From Chitinophaga cymbidii (GTDB taxonomy: Bacteria; Bacteroidota; Bacteroidia; Chitinophagales; Chitinophagaceae): 64,000 nt of DNA. The notes below the pieces were generated by a model. That model made no database searches and was not told the DNA's origin. It saw only the letters and a program-made list of their open reading frames with translations. Positions 8,673 to 15,983 of this stretch are shown here, piece after piece. Location: the NCBI RefSeq assembly GCF_007992715.1, contig NZ_BKAU01000001.1, positions 1,550,001 through 1,614,000 of the forward strand, in the 5' to 3' direction. The first letter of the stretch is position 1. The number at the start of each line of letters is the position of its first letter. The position numbers were made by a program, and so were the translations under genes.

Positions 8673-8676
8673 AAAA

Positions 8677-8750
8677 TGGCTGGTAGCTTAACCGGATAAA
8701 GCTCCATACTACGAATATGGAAGATGCGGGTTCGAATCCCGCCCAGCCAT
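8677..8750 (+). tRNA. tRNA-Arg(ACG)-like gene
   Basis: TGGCTGG pairs with CCAGCCA, the D-stem is GCTT/AAGC, and the anticodon stem CCATA/TATGG has loop CTACGAA (anticodon ACG). The T-arm is GCGGG-TTCGAAT-CCCGC. All stems are fully paired. The discriminator is T, unusual for arginine tRNAs, and no CCA is encoded. Confidence 0.7.
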
Positions 8751-8758
8751 CGTAACAT

Positions 8759-8830
8759 CGGTCTGTAGCTCAATGGCAAGAGCGCCGGTCGCTGAAACCG
8801 GATGCGTGAGTTCGAATCTCACCAGGCCAT
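8759..8830 (+). tRNA. tRNA-Gln(CTG)-like gene with G at position 33
   Basis: CGGTCTG pairs with CAGGCCA except for the first pair. The D-stem is GCTC/GAGC and the T-arm GTGAG-TTCGAAT-CTCAC is perfect. The anticodon stem CCGGT/ACCGG closes the loop CGCTGAA, giving anticodon CTG, but position 33 is G instead of the nearly invariant U. That would disturb the anticodon U-turn, so decoding function is doubtful. Confidence 0.6.
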
Positions 8831-8836
8831 CAATAT

Positions 8837-8910
8837 TGGTTCGTAGCTCAACTGGTCAGAGTACCGGTCTTTTAAACCGGGAGTTGTGAGTTCGATTCTC
8901 ACCGGGCCAA
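8837..8910 (+). tRNA. tRNA-Lys(TTT)-like gene
   Basis: TGGTTCG pairs with CGGGCCA through two G-T wobbles. The D-stem is GCTC/GAGT, and the anticodon stem CCGGT/ACCGG has loop CTTTTAA (anticodon TTT). The T-arm is GTGAG-TTCGATT-CTCAC. Discriminator A is followed by an encoded CCA (8911-8913). It shares the T-arm and anticodon stem with the preceding Gln-like unit, which suggests duplication within the array. Confidence 0.7.
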
Positions 8911-8914
8911 CCAC

Positions 8915-8986
8915 GGATAAATAGCTCAACGGCAGAGCAGCGCCCTGTTAAGGCGCAGGTTGAAAGTTCGAATCTTTCTTTATCCG
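8915..8986 (+). tRNA. tRNA-Asn(GTT)-like gene
   Basis: GGATAAA pairs with TTTATCC, the D-stem is GCTC/GAGC, and the anticodon stem GCGCC/GGCGC has loop CTGTTAA (anticodon GTT). The T-arm is GAAAG-TTCGAAT-CTTTC, the discriminator is G, and CCA is encoded (8987-8989). Its stems differ throughout from the conventional tRNA-Asn(GTT) at 26636-26709, so it is not a simple duplicate of that gene. Confidence 0.7.
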
Positions 8987-9096
8987 CCATGCTGATGGAA
9001 TATCAGCGAAGAGCTTTGTAGCAAACCAGGCGAGGGTTTCTGTATGGCCCCGCAGTGCAGGAGTAATAGCTCGCTGTATGCTGTTGCGGCAAAGGT

Positions 9097-9133
9097 AATC
9101 TGTGTGTCAAACGTTCGATTCGTTTCCGGGTAA
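9097..9133 (+). pseudogene. 3' half of a tRNA-Phe-like gene
   Basis: The segment holds an anticodon-stem 3' strand TCTGT, the variable region GTGTC that is characteristic of tRNA-Phe, the T-arm AAACG-TTCGATT-CGTTT and the acceptor strand CCGGGTA plus A. No matching 5' half is recognisable in 8990-9096, which contains only small hairpins such as GCTGAT/ATCAGC (8991-9007). Confidence 0.55.
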
Positions 9134-9200
9134 CGCCGGTAGCTCAGCTGGAAGAGCAACAGATCTCTGTGTGTCAAAGGTTCGATTCCTTTCCGGCTAA
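9133..9200 (+). pseudogene. tRNA-Phe-like copy lacking the anticodon
   Basis: The D-arm (GCTC/GAGC), variable region GTGTC and T-arm AAAGG-TTCGATT-CCTTT are intact. Five of seven acceptor pairs form (GCCGG/CCGGC). The anticodon stem strands ACAGA and TCTGT are separated by only two bases (9164-9165), so the anticodon loop has been deleted. It could fold as a tRNA-like RNA but cannot decode. Confidence 0.6.
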
Positions 9201-9261
9201 CACCGGTAGCTCAGTTGGTAGAGCAACAGAAAACGTGCAGGTTCGAATCCTGCTCCTCTGA
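9201..9261 (+). pseudogene. Chimeric tRNA-like copy (Phe-type 5' half joined to another tRNA 3' half)
   Basis: The 5' half (CCGGTAGCTC, D-loop AGTTGGTA, GAGC, ACAGA) is nearly identical to the preceding Phe-like copy. After six bases it joins a different T-arm, GCAGG-TTCGAAT-CCTGC, and acceptor strand TCCTCTG, which cannot pair with the 5' end. This looks like deletion or recombination between neighbouring units. Confidence 0.55.
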
Positions 9262-9311
9262 AAAAGGAACGCATAATGGTAGTGCATCAGAAGAAGTAGC
9301 CGCTTCTATAA
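9262..9311 (+). pseudogene. 5' fragment of a further tRNA-like unit
   Basis: The segment contains a D-arm (GCAT-AATGGTA-GTGC at 9271-9284) and a possible anticodon stem AGAAG/CTTCT with a nine-base loop. No T-arm follows. From 9312 to 9502 I see no gene, only small hairpins and a T-run at 9475-9482 that may end transcription of the array. Confidence 0.35.
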
Positions 9312-9502
9312 AAATGGCGCCCAAAAGCCGGGGACACTTACCGCATGTTCGGTAACCGCCCTGCAGGCTGGTGTAAATGCAATGACGCCCGTGCCGCTTG
9401 AAGAGTTGCGCAACCGGCAAGGAGCCGCATCGCTGAAACCTTCTTCCGTGCTTATTGAATGGAAGTATCGCCGGCTTTTTTTAACCTTAAAAACTTATTA
9501 CC

Positions 9503-10597
9503 ATGAAACGTGTAAACATCTACGCCTACCAGGTCGGGCTGGTCTACAAAAACAAGGCATACCAGCGTATGCTGACGGAGGGCGCCCACTGGCTGTGGTT
9601 CTCCGAGGAAGTGGTGGTGTACGACAAACGGGAAGCCTTCTGGCCGCCGTACGATCTCAACATCTATCTGCAGGACGAAGCTCTGGCGGAAGCGCTCATC
9701 GTATTAACGGTGAAGGATAAGGAGATCGCGTTGCAGTACGAGAACGGCCTCCTGAAAAAAGTGCTCACCGCCGGCCGCTACGCTTACTGGAAAAGCCACA
9801 CCGAATACGCCTTCGTGAAAGCGGATACCAGTGATATCCACATCCCGGCGGAGATCGGCAAGGCCGCCCTGCAGCACCCGCTGGTGACGCCGTACGTACG
9901 CTCCTACATTGTGGAGAACTACGAACAGGCCCTGCTCTTCGTGGACGGAAAATATGTGCAGATGCTGGAAAGCGGCACCTACCACTGGTTCCGTAACAAC
10001 ACGCCGGTGCATGTTGGCAAGGTGGACATGCGTCAGCTGCAGATGGAACTGAACGGGCAGGAAATACTGACGAAAGATAAAGCGGCCATCCGCTTGAACG
10101 CCTGGGCGCAGTACCGCGTGACGGACATCCGGAAAGCCTTATTGCAGAACAAGGAATACGAGCGCCAGCTCTACGTGTGCTGCCAGCTTGCCTTGCGTGA
10201 ATACGTAGCGGGGCTGACGCTCGATGAATTGCTGGAGAAAAAAGACATGGCCGGCAAAACCGTGCTGGAAGCGATCCGTACGGACGAGCTGGGCGTGGCG
10301 CTCCTGCACTTCGGTATCCGCGATATCATCCTGCCGGGTGATATGAAAGATATCATGAACCAGGTGCTCATAGCGGAAAAGAAAGCACAGGCCAACCTGA
10401 TCACACGCCGGGAAGAAACCGCCAGCACCAGGAGCCTGCTGAACACCGCGAAGATGATGGAAGACAATCCCATGCTCTTTAAACTGAAAGAGATGGAATA
10501 CGTGGAAAAGATCGCGGAAAAGGTAAGCAGCATCAGCGTCAGCGGCAACAGCGCGCTGATCGATCAGCTGAAGCAGATATTTGTTGCCCCGAAATAA
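9503..10597 (+). CDS. SPFH/Band-7 (slipin-like) family protein
   Basis: The 364-residue protein has no signal peptide and no obvious membrane helix. Residues about 1-125 form an N-terminal region with repeated short motifs (NIYAYQVGLVYKNKAYQRML; EYAFVKADTSDIHIP). The SPFH/Band-7 core follows at about 130-330 (VDMRQLQMELNGQEILTKDK, YRVTDIRKALL, EYVAGLTLDELLEKKD, ELGVALLHFGIRDIILPGDM). A C-terminal helical segment begins LIAEKKAQANLITRREETAS. Slipins form ring or cage oligomers. The gene lies directly downstream of the tRNA-like array. I recall that comparative genomics (Burroughs and Aravind) links SPFH modules with a tRNA-like RNA and with RNA repair, which fits, but no RNA ligase gene is present here. 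Confidence 0.88.
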   Translation: MKRVNIYAYQVGLVYKNKAYQRMLTEGAHWLWFSEEVVVYDKREAFWPPYDLNIYLQDEALAEALIVLTVKDKEIALQYENGLLKKVLTAGRYAYWKSHTEYAFVKADTSDIHIPAEIGKAALQHPLVTPYVRSYIVENYEQALLFVDGKYVQMLESGTYHWFRNNTPVHVGKVDMRQLQMELNGQEILTKDKAAIRLNAWAQYRVTDIRKALLQNKEYERQLYVCCQLALREYVAGLTLDELLEKKDMAGKTVLEAIRTDELGVALLHFGIRDIILPGDMKDIMNQVLIAEKKAQANLITRREETASTRSLLNTAKMMEDNPMLFKLKEMEYVEKIAEKVSSISVSGNSALIDQLKQIFVAPK

Positions 10598-10630
10598 AAA
10601 AGGAGTTGGCTGCATGTTCAGTCAACTCCT
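10594..10630 (-). terminator. Intrinsic terminator for the BSP-family gene
   Basis: AGGAGTTG (10601-10608) pairs with CAACTCCT (10623-10630). On the minus strand the stem is followed by TTTTTTATTT. It lies between the convergent SPFH and BSP genes and may also stop the rightward transcript. Confidence 0.7.
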
Positions 10631-10649
10631 TCTCCCGTTATAAAAGTCC

Positions 10650-11360
10650 TTAAATCACCGGATTCTTCGCATAATCATCCCACAGCTCGTCCACCGTTTT
10701 ACCGGTTTCCGCTTTCCAGAATTCATCTGTATATGTCTTGCTGCGCATGGCGCTGTCCAGCTTCACGATGATGCCGCTTTTTGTATTCTTTTCCAGCCAG
10801 ATGAAGAACCTTGCCGTTACGCGGTAGGCGTTCCTGTAGCTGTGCTCCGGTTTGAAAGCGGGAAGGCTCCAGCCGGCGCCTTCATTGTCTACCCCCATGG
10901 TGGCGCGCACATAATCCGCGATGCCTTCGGTGATCCAGCCTTCGCCGCCGCGGTACGACTGAATAATATGCATCACTTCATGCGTCACTACATCAATGTC
11001 GCCGGGATGTTTGTCGAACCACGCCGGGTTGTAATGCACATAAGTGCCGGCTGTAGCGGCTACGCCGTCGTATTTCGGGTTGATGATGAACGTCACCTTT
11101 TTTGCCGTATTGGGATTGTAGATCTTCGCCTGCTCGGGGTAGACTTTAAAAAACGTTTCGATCATCCGTTCTTTCAGGGCGGTGCTGAAGCCTTCGGATT
11201 TGTTCACGAAGATCAGCGTATACTCCCCGCGGGTGATGGAATCTTTTGACACCACGTCCGTTTCCGTATCCCGCCATCCGTTTTTCCGCTGCGCCTGCAC
11301 GCCCAGTACCGCCAGCAGCAGGCAGGATACCAGGAGGGTTTTGTAAATTTTCTTGCTCAT
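10650..11360 (-). CDS. Secreted basic secretory protein (BSP) family putative metallopeptidase
   Basis: This 236-residue exported protein has a signal peptide ending near VQAQ (about residue 23). It resembles the plant basic secretory protein family, which is related to zincin peptidases. The zinc-binding motif HEVMH is at residues 127-131, followed by SYRGGEGWITEGIADYVRAT, which supplies the downstream glutamate/aspartate region. It is predicted to act in the periplasm or outside the cell; the substrate is unknown. It is a single-gene unit with its own terminator, divergent from the histidine kinase gene at 11505. Confidence 0.85.
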   Translation of the reverse strand: MSKKIYKTLLVSCLLLAVLGVQAQRKNGWRDTETDVVSKDSITRGEYTLIFVNKSEGFSTALKERMIETFFKVYPEQAKIYNPNTAKKVTFIINPKYDGVAATAGTYVHYNPAWFDKHPGDIDVVTHEVMHIIQSYRGGEGWITEGIADYVRATMGVDNEGAGWSLPAFKPEHSYRNAYRVTARFFIWLEKNTKSGIIVKLDSAMRSKTYTDEFWKAETGKTVDELWDDYAKNPVI

Positions 11361-11504
11361 GTCTGTAATTGTTTACAACGAAAAATAATATCGCATCTTT
11401 ACATTTCCTGTTAACACACCTCAAATACATTGTTAACGGATTTCAAACGGGCTTGCTAAATTGAAATAATTTGCTGATAATGAGGGGCTTTTTCATACCT
11501 GGAT

Positions 11505-12887
11505 ATGCGCTCACCGATTCTTATACATAAGCTGATAGCGGTCACCAGCTTCCTGATCCTGTCCACCGTACTGTTTTTCCTGCTGTACAATACGTACGAG
11601 CTGAAGAACCAGCATTACGCCGTGGAGGAAAGGACGGTGCTGGACCAGGAGTACCAGCGTTATATCAGTAACGACAAGCTCTTCCCCGGCGGGGCGAAGA
11701 TCCTGGACGAATACGTGTACCGCAACATCGGCGAGCTGGAGCGGCTGTACACTACCGACAAGGCGCAGTTCGACTCCCTGGGCCGGCGCGTCTGCGATTC
11801 CGCCTTCGCCGCCCTGCGCAAAGCGAATACGATGGACAGCGTGCTGGAAGTCATCAAAAAGAAACATCACCTGGAAAGAGACCTGCAATACACGCTCCGC
11901 GCCCTGCTGCTGGACATCCGCTTCAACTCCAACCAATACATCAACCTGTACGACTTCCGCAAAGCGGACGGCCCTTCCTCCCGCATCGGCGGCACGCTGG
12001 AAGAAGTGAACAACCAGAACCTGATCACCGCGCTCACCGTCAGCGCCCCGAATAACTACAGCTACCGCTTTGGTTTCAGCCTGAATGTGGACACGCCCAA
12101 CCGCTTTATCACCATCCTCCGGCAGATGATGCCCGCCTTTTCCCTGGCGCTGTTCTCCATCCTGTCCGTCGTGATCATCTACTACATCACCTTCCGGAAC
12201 TGGCTGCGGCAAAAGAAGCTCTCGGAAATGAAATCCGATTTCATCAACAGCATCACCCACGAATTCCATACGCCGCTGGCCGCCATCATCGTCGCCAACC
12301 GCACGTTAAGCCGCATATCGCCGTCAGACAACGTGTCCCCCCTCACCGAAGTGATCAACCGCCAGGCCGGGCGCCTCAAAAAACTGATCGCGCAAACGCT
12401 GGACATCACCACCCTGAACAAGGTCACCGTGCAAAAGGAAACGCATTCCCTGCATGCGCTGCTGGACGAGATACTGCTGGACTACCGCCTGAAGCTCACC
12501 GGCACCAATGTGCAGCTCAGCCTGGTAAAAGGCGCGGGGAAGGATGAAGTGATGGCCGACCAGTTCTGGTTCACCACCATCCTGCTCAACATCCTGGACA
12601 ACGCCATCAAATACAACGACCAGTCCTACAAGGAAATACAGGTATCCACCCATAACGATAAAAAGAACATCATCCTGCGCATCGCGGACAATGGCGTGGG
12701 CATGAACGCGGAAACACAGCGGATGGTATTTGAAAAGTTCTACCGCCGCGAGCCGCAGGTATCTGTAGGGCTGGGGCTCGGACTTTATTATGTGAAACAG
12801 GCGATCGACGCGCATAACTGGAAGATCAGCGTGGAAAGCACGCCGGGAGCCGGCAGCGCGTTCATCATTACAATCCCGATTTTATGA
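11505..12887 (+). CDS. Two-component sensor histidine kinase
   Basis: This is a membrane kinase of 460 residues. Membrane helices at about 8-28 and 208-229 flank a periplasmic sensor region of about 180 residues with no recognised fold. The HisKA block FINSITHEFHTPLAAI carries the phospho-accepting H252. The HATPase domain follows (ILLNILDNAIKYND, IADNGVGM, VSVGLGLGLYYVKQ). It overlaps the next gene by four bases (ATGA), so kinase and regulator are translationally coupled. The signal sensed cannot be inferred. Confidence 0.95.
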   Translation: MRSPILIHKLIAVTSFLILSTVLFFLLYNTYELKNQHYAVEERTVLDQEYQRYISNDKLFPGGAKILDEYVYRNIGELERLYTTDKAQFDSLGRRVCDSAFAALRKANTMDSVLEVIKKKHHLERDLQYTLRALLLDIRFNSNQYINLYDFRKADGPSSRIGGTLEEVNNQNLITALTVSAPNNYSYRFGFSLNVDTPNRFITILRQMMPAFSLALFSILSVVIIYYITFRNWLRQKKLSEMKSDFINSITHEFHTPLAAIIVANRTLSRISPSDNVSPLTEVINRQAGRLKKLIAQTLDITTLNKVTVQKETHSLHALLDEILLDYRLKLTGTNVQLSLVKGAGKDEVMADQFWFTTILLNILDNAIKYNDQSYKEIQVSTHNDKKNIILRIADNGVGMNAETQRMVFEKFYRREPQVSVGLGLGLYYVKQAIDAHNWKISVESTPGAGSAFIITIPIL

Positions 12888-13597
12888 AAGCGAGTATATT
12901 ATTAGTGGAAGACGAGGCCGACCTCGGCAATGTGATCAGGCAATACCTCGAGATCTCCGACTTTGACGTTACCTGGTTCCAGCACAGCACGCAGGCGCTG
13001 GAACATGTGCGCGTGCATCTGGACAAATACCACATCGTGCTGCTGGACGTTTCCATGCCGGACATGGACGGCTTCACGCTGGCGCAGCATATCGTACAGA
13101 TCCGCCCGGACATGCCTTTCCTTTTCCTCACCGCGCGCAACGAGCGTTCGGACAAGCTGTACGGACTGAAGATCGGCGCGGACGACTACATCACCAAACC
13201 TTTCGACATCGACGAACTGGTGCTGCGCATCCGCAACATCATCAAGCGGAACTTCACCGCCGTGGAACCCTCTTCTCCCCGCAACTACATCGAACGCGGC
13301 GACGTGCGGTTTTATAAGGATTCCTTACGGCTGACCATCGGCGGAAACGAAAGCATGCTGACGCCGCGGGAAGCAGAGCTGCTGGAATTCCTGTTCCGGC
13401 ACGAGAACAAGGTGCTGCGCCGCGAGGAGATACTGGTGCAGCTGTGGGGCGATAACGATTATTTCCTGGGGCGCAGCCTGGACGTGTTTGTGTCGCGGTT
13501 GCGGAAGCATCTTGGGAAATCGGGCGTGGTGAGTATTGAGAACGTGTATGGAGTGGGGTTCATTTTTAAGGTGATGAATATTTCATCTTCTCAATAG
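12884..13597 (+). CDS. OmpR/PhoB-family response regulator
   Basis: This DNA-binding regulator of 237 residues is the partner of the kinase it overlaps. The receiver domain (residues 1-120) has acidic residues in LLVEDEAD, the phospho-acceptor D55 in VLLDVSMPDMDG, and the TKPF lysine. The winged-helix effector domain follows (LTPREAELLEFLFRHENKVL, SLDVFVSRLRKHLG, VYGVGFIF). It presumably activates or represses local targets. Confidence 0.96.
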   Translation: MKASILLVEDEADLGNVIRQYLEISDFDVTWFQHSTQALEHVRVHLDKYHIVLLDVSMPDMDGFTLAQHIVQIRPDMPFLFLTARNERSDKLYGLKIGADDYITKPFDIDELVLRIRNIIKRNFTAVEPSSPRNYIERGDVRFYKDSLRLTIGGNESMLTPREAELLEFLFRHENKVLRREEILVQLWGDNDYFLGRSLDVFVSRLRKHLGKSGVVSIENVYGVGFIFKVMNISSSQ

Positions 13598-13742
13598 ATC
13601 GTTTCGCCCGCCGGTTTGTCTGTTTCACCCCGTTTGCCGCTGGCATTATTGTCTGATTCCTTTTACTTGCTGAAAAAATTTCAGCATGAAACCGAGCATG
13701 CTTATGCGAGGTTCCATCTGGCCACTAAAAAAATTTCAACAG

Positions 13743-14096
13743 ATGAAAAGAATGATGATGTTTGCCATCCTGATGACCATCGCCGCCGTTTCCCGCGCGC
13801 AGTCACAATCGAACGAAGACCTGAAGGCCAAAATGACGGAATACCGGGAAAAGCTCAATCTCACCGAGGAGCAGTCCACCCGCGTAGACGCGATCAACGC
13901 CGATTACATGGAGGCGTTATCCGCCTTAAAATCATCCAACGAAAAAAAGCTGGCTAAATACCGGCGCTTCAAAGACATCCAGGCTAAAAAGGACAAACAG
14001 ATGAAAGAAGTGCTGGACAAGGAGCAATACAAGCAATACCAGGCCATGCAGTCGGAGATGAAATCGGAAATGAAGAAGAAAAGAAAATCAAAATGA
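13743..14096 (+). CDS. Small secreted helical protein, Spy/CpxP-like
   Basis: From the ATG at 13743 the product is about 117 residues: a signal peptide ending SRAQ, then a charged helical region (LTEEQSTRVDAINADYMEAL, followed by a lysine-rich tail). The LTEEQ motif resembles the LTxxQ repeats of periplasmic Spy/CpxP proteins. An upstream ATG (13686) in the same frame would put 19 non-signal residues before the signal peptide, so I reject it. It overlaps the esterase gene by four bases. Confidence 0.7.
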   Translation: MKRMMMFAILMTIAAVSRAQSQSNEDLKAKMTEYREKLNLTEEQSTRVDAINADYMEALSALKSSNEKKLAKYRRFKDIQAKKDKQMKEVLDKEQYKQYQAMQSEMKSEMKKKRKSK

Positions 14097-14983
14097 CGGG
14101 CGCTGCTGTTAACCTGCTCCTGTTTTGCCTGTTGCTTTTTACCGGTTGCGGTAAGGATATTGATGATGCGTTGCCTCACCGCATTTCGGCCACGATAACG
14201 GTGGATGGCAGAACGAGGCATTACCTGCTGTATCTCCCCGCCGGTTACTATGAGGATACTTCCCGGTACGCCCTCGTGCTGGGCCTCCACGGCACCGGCG
14301 GCAGCGCCGCGCAGTTCGACCGGCAGTATGGCCTTACGCAGAAAGCGAATGCTGCAAAATTCATCGTGGCGTACCCCGAGGGCGTCCGCAGTGACGGGCC
14401 GCTCGGCATTCGCACCTGGAACGCGGGCAACTGCTGCGATTATGCCGCCGAACATCAAATCGACGACGTGCAATACATCCGCCTGCTGATCGATCAGCTG
14501 ACGGCCCGTTATCGCATTAATCCGAAAAGGGTATACGTTACGGGGATGTCCAACGGCGGGATGATGGCGTACCGCCTCGCCTGCGAGATGCCGGAAAAGA
14601 TCGCCGCCATCGCGCCGGTGAGCTGCACCATGATGGCGGCGGACTGCCATCCCTCCCGGCTCATGCCCGTTCTGCACCTGCATTCCGCGCTGGACACGAA
14701 GGTGCCTCCGCAGGGAGGCATCGGGATCGGCGGGTATTATTTTCCGCCGGTGGATTCTGTTTTGCATGTGCTGGCATCCGGCGCAACGCCGGTGATGGTG
14801 CGGGATGATGGGCAATACAAGCTGACGAAGTGGGGGGACCGGATGGAATATTACCTGACGCGGGACGGGGGACATGCGTGGCCGGGGGCGCTGAGTACCG
14901 CGGGTTGGGCCGATGCGCCGTCGGAGGTGATCAATGCGAATGACTTGCTGTGGGCATTTTTTCAGCGGTTTGAATTGGAGTGA
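14093..14983 (+). CDS. Lipoprotein esterase of the PHB-depolymerase/feruloyl-esterase-like family
   Basis: This 296-residue alpha/beta hydrolase should cleave ester bonds, for example acyl or feruloyl groups on polysaccharides. A lipobox (LFTGC, C19) indicates a lipoprotein. The catalytic triad is visible: S153 in VTGMSNGGMMAY, D201 in LHSALDTKVP and H261 in GGHAWPG. The oxyanion region LGLHGTGG fits the LpqC family. Overlap with the upstream Spy-like gene suggests one transcript. Confidence 0.88.
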   Translation: MTGAAVNLLLFCLLLFTGCGKDIDDALPHRISATITVDGRTRHYLLYLPAGYYEDTSRYALVLGLHGTGGSAAQFDRQYGLTQKANAAKFIVAYPEGVRSDGPLGIRTWNAGNCCDYAAEHQIDDVQYIRLLIDQLTARYRINPKRVYVTGMSNGGMMAYRLACEMPEKIAAIAPVSCTMMAADCHPSRLMPVLHLHSALDTKVPPQGGIGIGGYYFPPVDSVLHVLASGATPVMVRDDGQYKLTKWGDRMEYYLTRDGGHAWPGALSTAGWADAPSEVINANDLLWAFFQRFELE

Positions 14984-14999
14984 TGAGGATATTCCGACA

Positions 15000-15026
15000 G
15001 GGCTGAACAATATTTTTGTTCAGCCC
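15000..15026. terminator. Strong hairpin after the esterase gene
   Basis: GGGCTGAAC (15000-15008) pairs perfectly with GTTCAGCCC (15018-15026). No proper T-run follows on either strand, so it may be a weak terminator or an RNA-processing or stability element. It overlaps the region before the beta-lactamase-like gene and argues against an in-frame ATG at 15016. Confidence 0.45.
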
Positions 15027-15063
15027 CATTGTTCCATCCACCGGCTTTTTTTATATTCGGTGT

Positions 15064-15981
15064 ATGCTACACTTCCCCACTATGATAAGTAAACTCGCCG
15101 TATTGTTACTCCTCCCGGCCATTGCGTTTTCACAAACCGGCAAACCCGACCGCAAACTTCAAAAAGCACTGCAGGAGATCGTGGATGGTTTCCATGGCAC
15201 CGCGGGCGTTTACGTACAGAACCTGAAAACCGGCCGGTACGCCGCCGTGAATGCGGACACGATCTTTCCTACCGCCAGCATTGTGAAAGTTCCCATCCTC
15301 GTGGGCGTTTTCGACAAGATCGAAAAAGGGGAACTGAAATACCACCAGCCCCTGGTGTACCGCGATTCCGCCAAATACGGCGGCTCCGGCCTCATGCAGT
15401 TCTTCAAAGACAGCGCTCAAACGGAATTAAGCGTGCTGCTGCATTTGATGATGTCTTACAGCGACAACACCACCTCGCTCTGGAACCAGGCGCTCGCCGG
15501 CGGCGGGGAGCAGATCAACAGGCTGATGGAGCAGTACGGTTTGCAGCACACCCGCGTGAACTCGCGTACGCCGGGGCGTGAGGAGATCTGGAAGATCTAC
15601 GGCTGGGGGATGACCACGCCGCGGGAAATGTCAAGCCTCGTAGTGAAGATATTCCGGGGAGAGGTGATCAGTCCGGGTGCGAGCGAAAGGATGTACCGGC
15701 TGATGACGAAAGGATATTACGATGAAACCGGCATCTCACAATTGCCGCCGGACGTGCAGGTAGCCGCGAAAAGCGGGTCGGTGAACGAATCCCGTTCGGA
15801 GGTGCTGCTGGTGAATGCGCCGCATGGGGATTATGTGTTTTATGTCGGAACGAAAAATATTAAAGATCAGCGCTGGGAGGAGGATAATGAAGCGGTGGTG
15901 ATGATCCGGAAGATATCGGCGTTGCTGTGGCGGCATTTTGAGCCGAGGAGCAAGTGGACGCCGATGTTTAAGGCGTATTGA
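15064..15981 (+). CDS. Class A beta-lactamase-like serine hydrolase
   Basis: This is an exported serine hydrolase of about 305 residues. A signal peptide (LAVLLLLPAIAFSQ) is followed by S72-I-V-K75 (SxxK motif), S133-D134-N135 (SDN motif) and K236-S237-G238 (KTG-equivalent). The omega-loop region reads NSRTPGREEIWKIYGWG and lacks the usual Glu-x-x-x-Asn pairing. Hydrolysis of beta-lactams is therefore uncertain; a role on peptidoglycan or other esters or amides is possible. The alternative ATG at 15082 would begin directly at the signal peptide. Confidence 0.85.
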   Translation: MLHFPTMISKLAVLLLLPAIAFSQTGKPDRKLQKALQEIVDGFHGTAGVYVQNLKTGRYAAVNADTIFPTASIVKVPILVGVFDKIEKGELKYHQPLVYRDSAKYGGSGLMQFFKDSAQTELSVLLHLMMSYSDNTTSLWNQALAGGGEQINRLMEQYGLQHTRVNSRTPGREEIWKIYGWGMTTPREMSSLVVKIFRGEVISPGASERMYRLMTKGYYDETGISQLPPDVQVAAKSGSVNESRSEVLLVNAPHGDYVFYVGTKNIKDQRWEEDNEAVVMIRKISALLWRHFEPRSKWTPMFKAY

Positions 15982-15983
15982 CC

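Noticed and set aside
8549..9420. Short minus-strand frames across the tRNA-like array
   Set aside because: They are shadows of cloverleaf-forming sequence on the other strand; their translations are low-quality and inconsistent.
13616..13957. 113-codon plus-strand frame overlapping the Spy-like gene
   Set aside because: It is out of phase with the signal-peptide-bearing 13743-14096 gene and shows no features.
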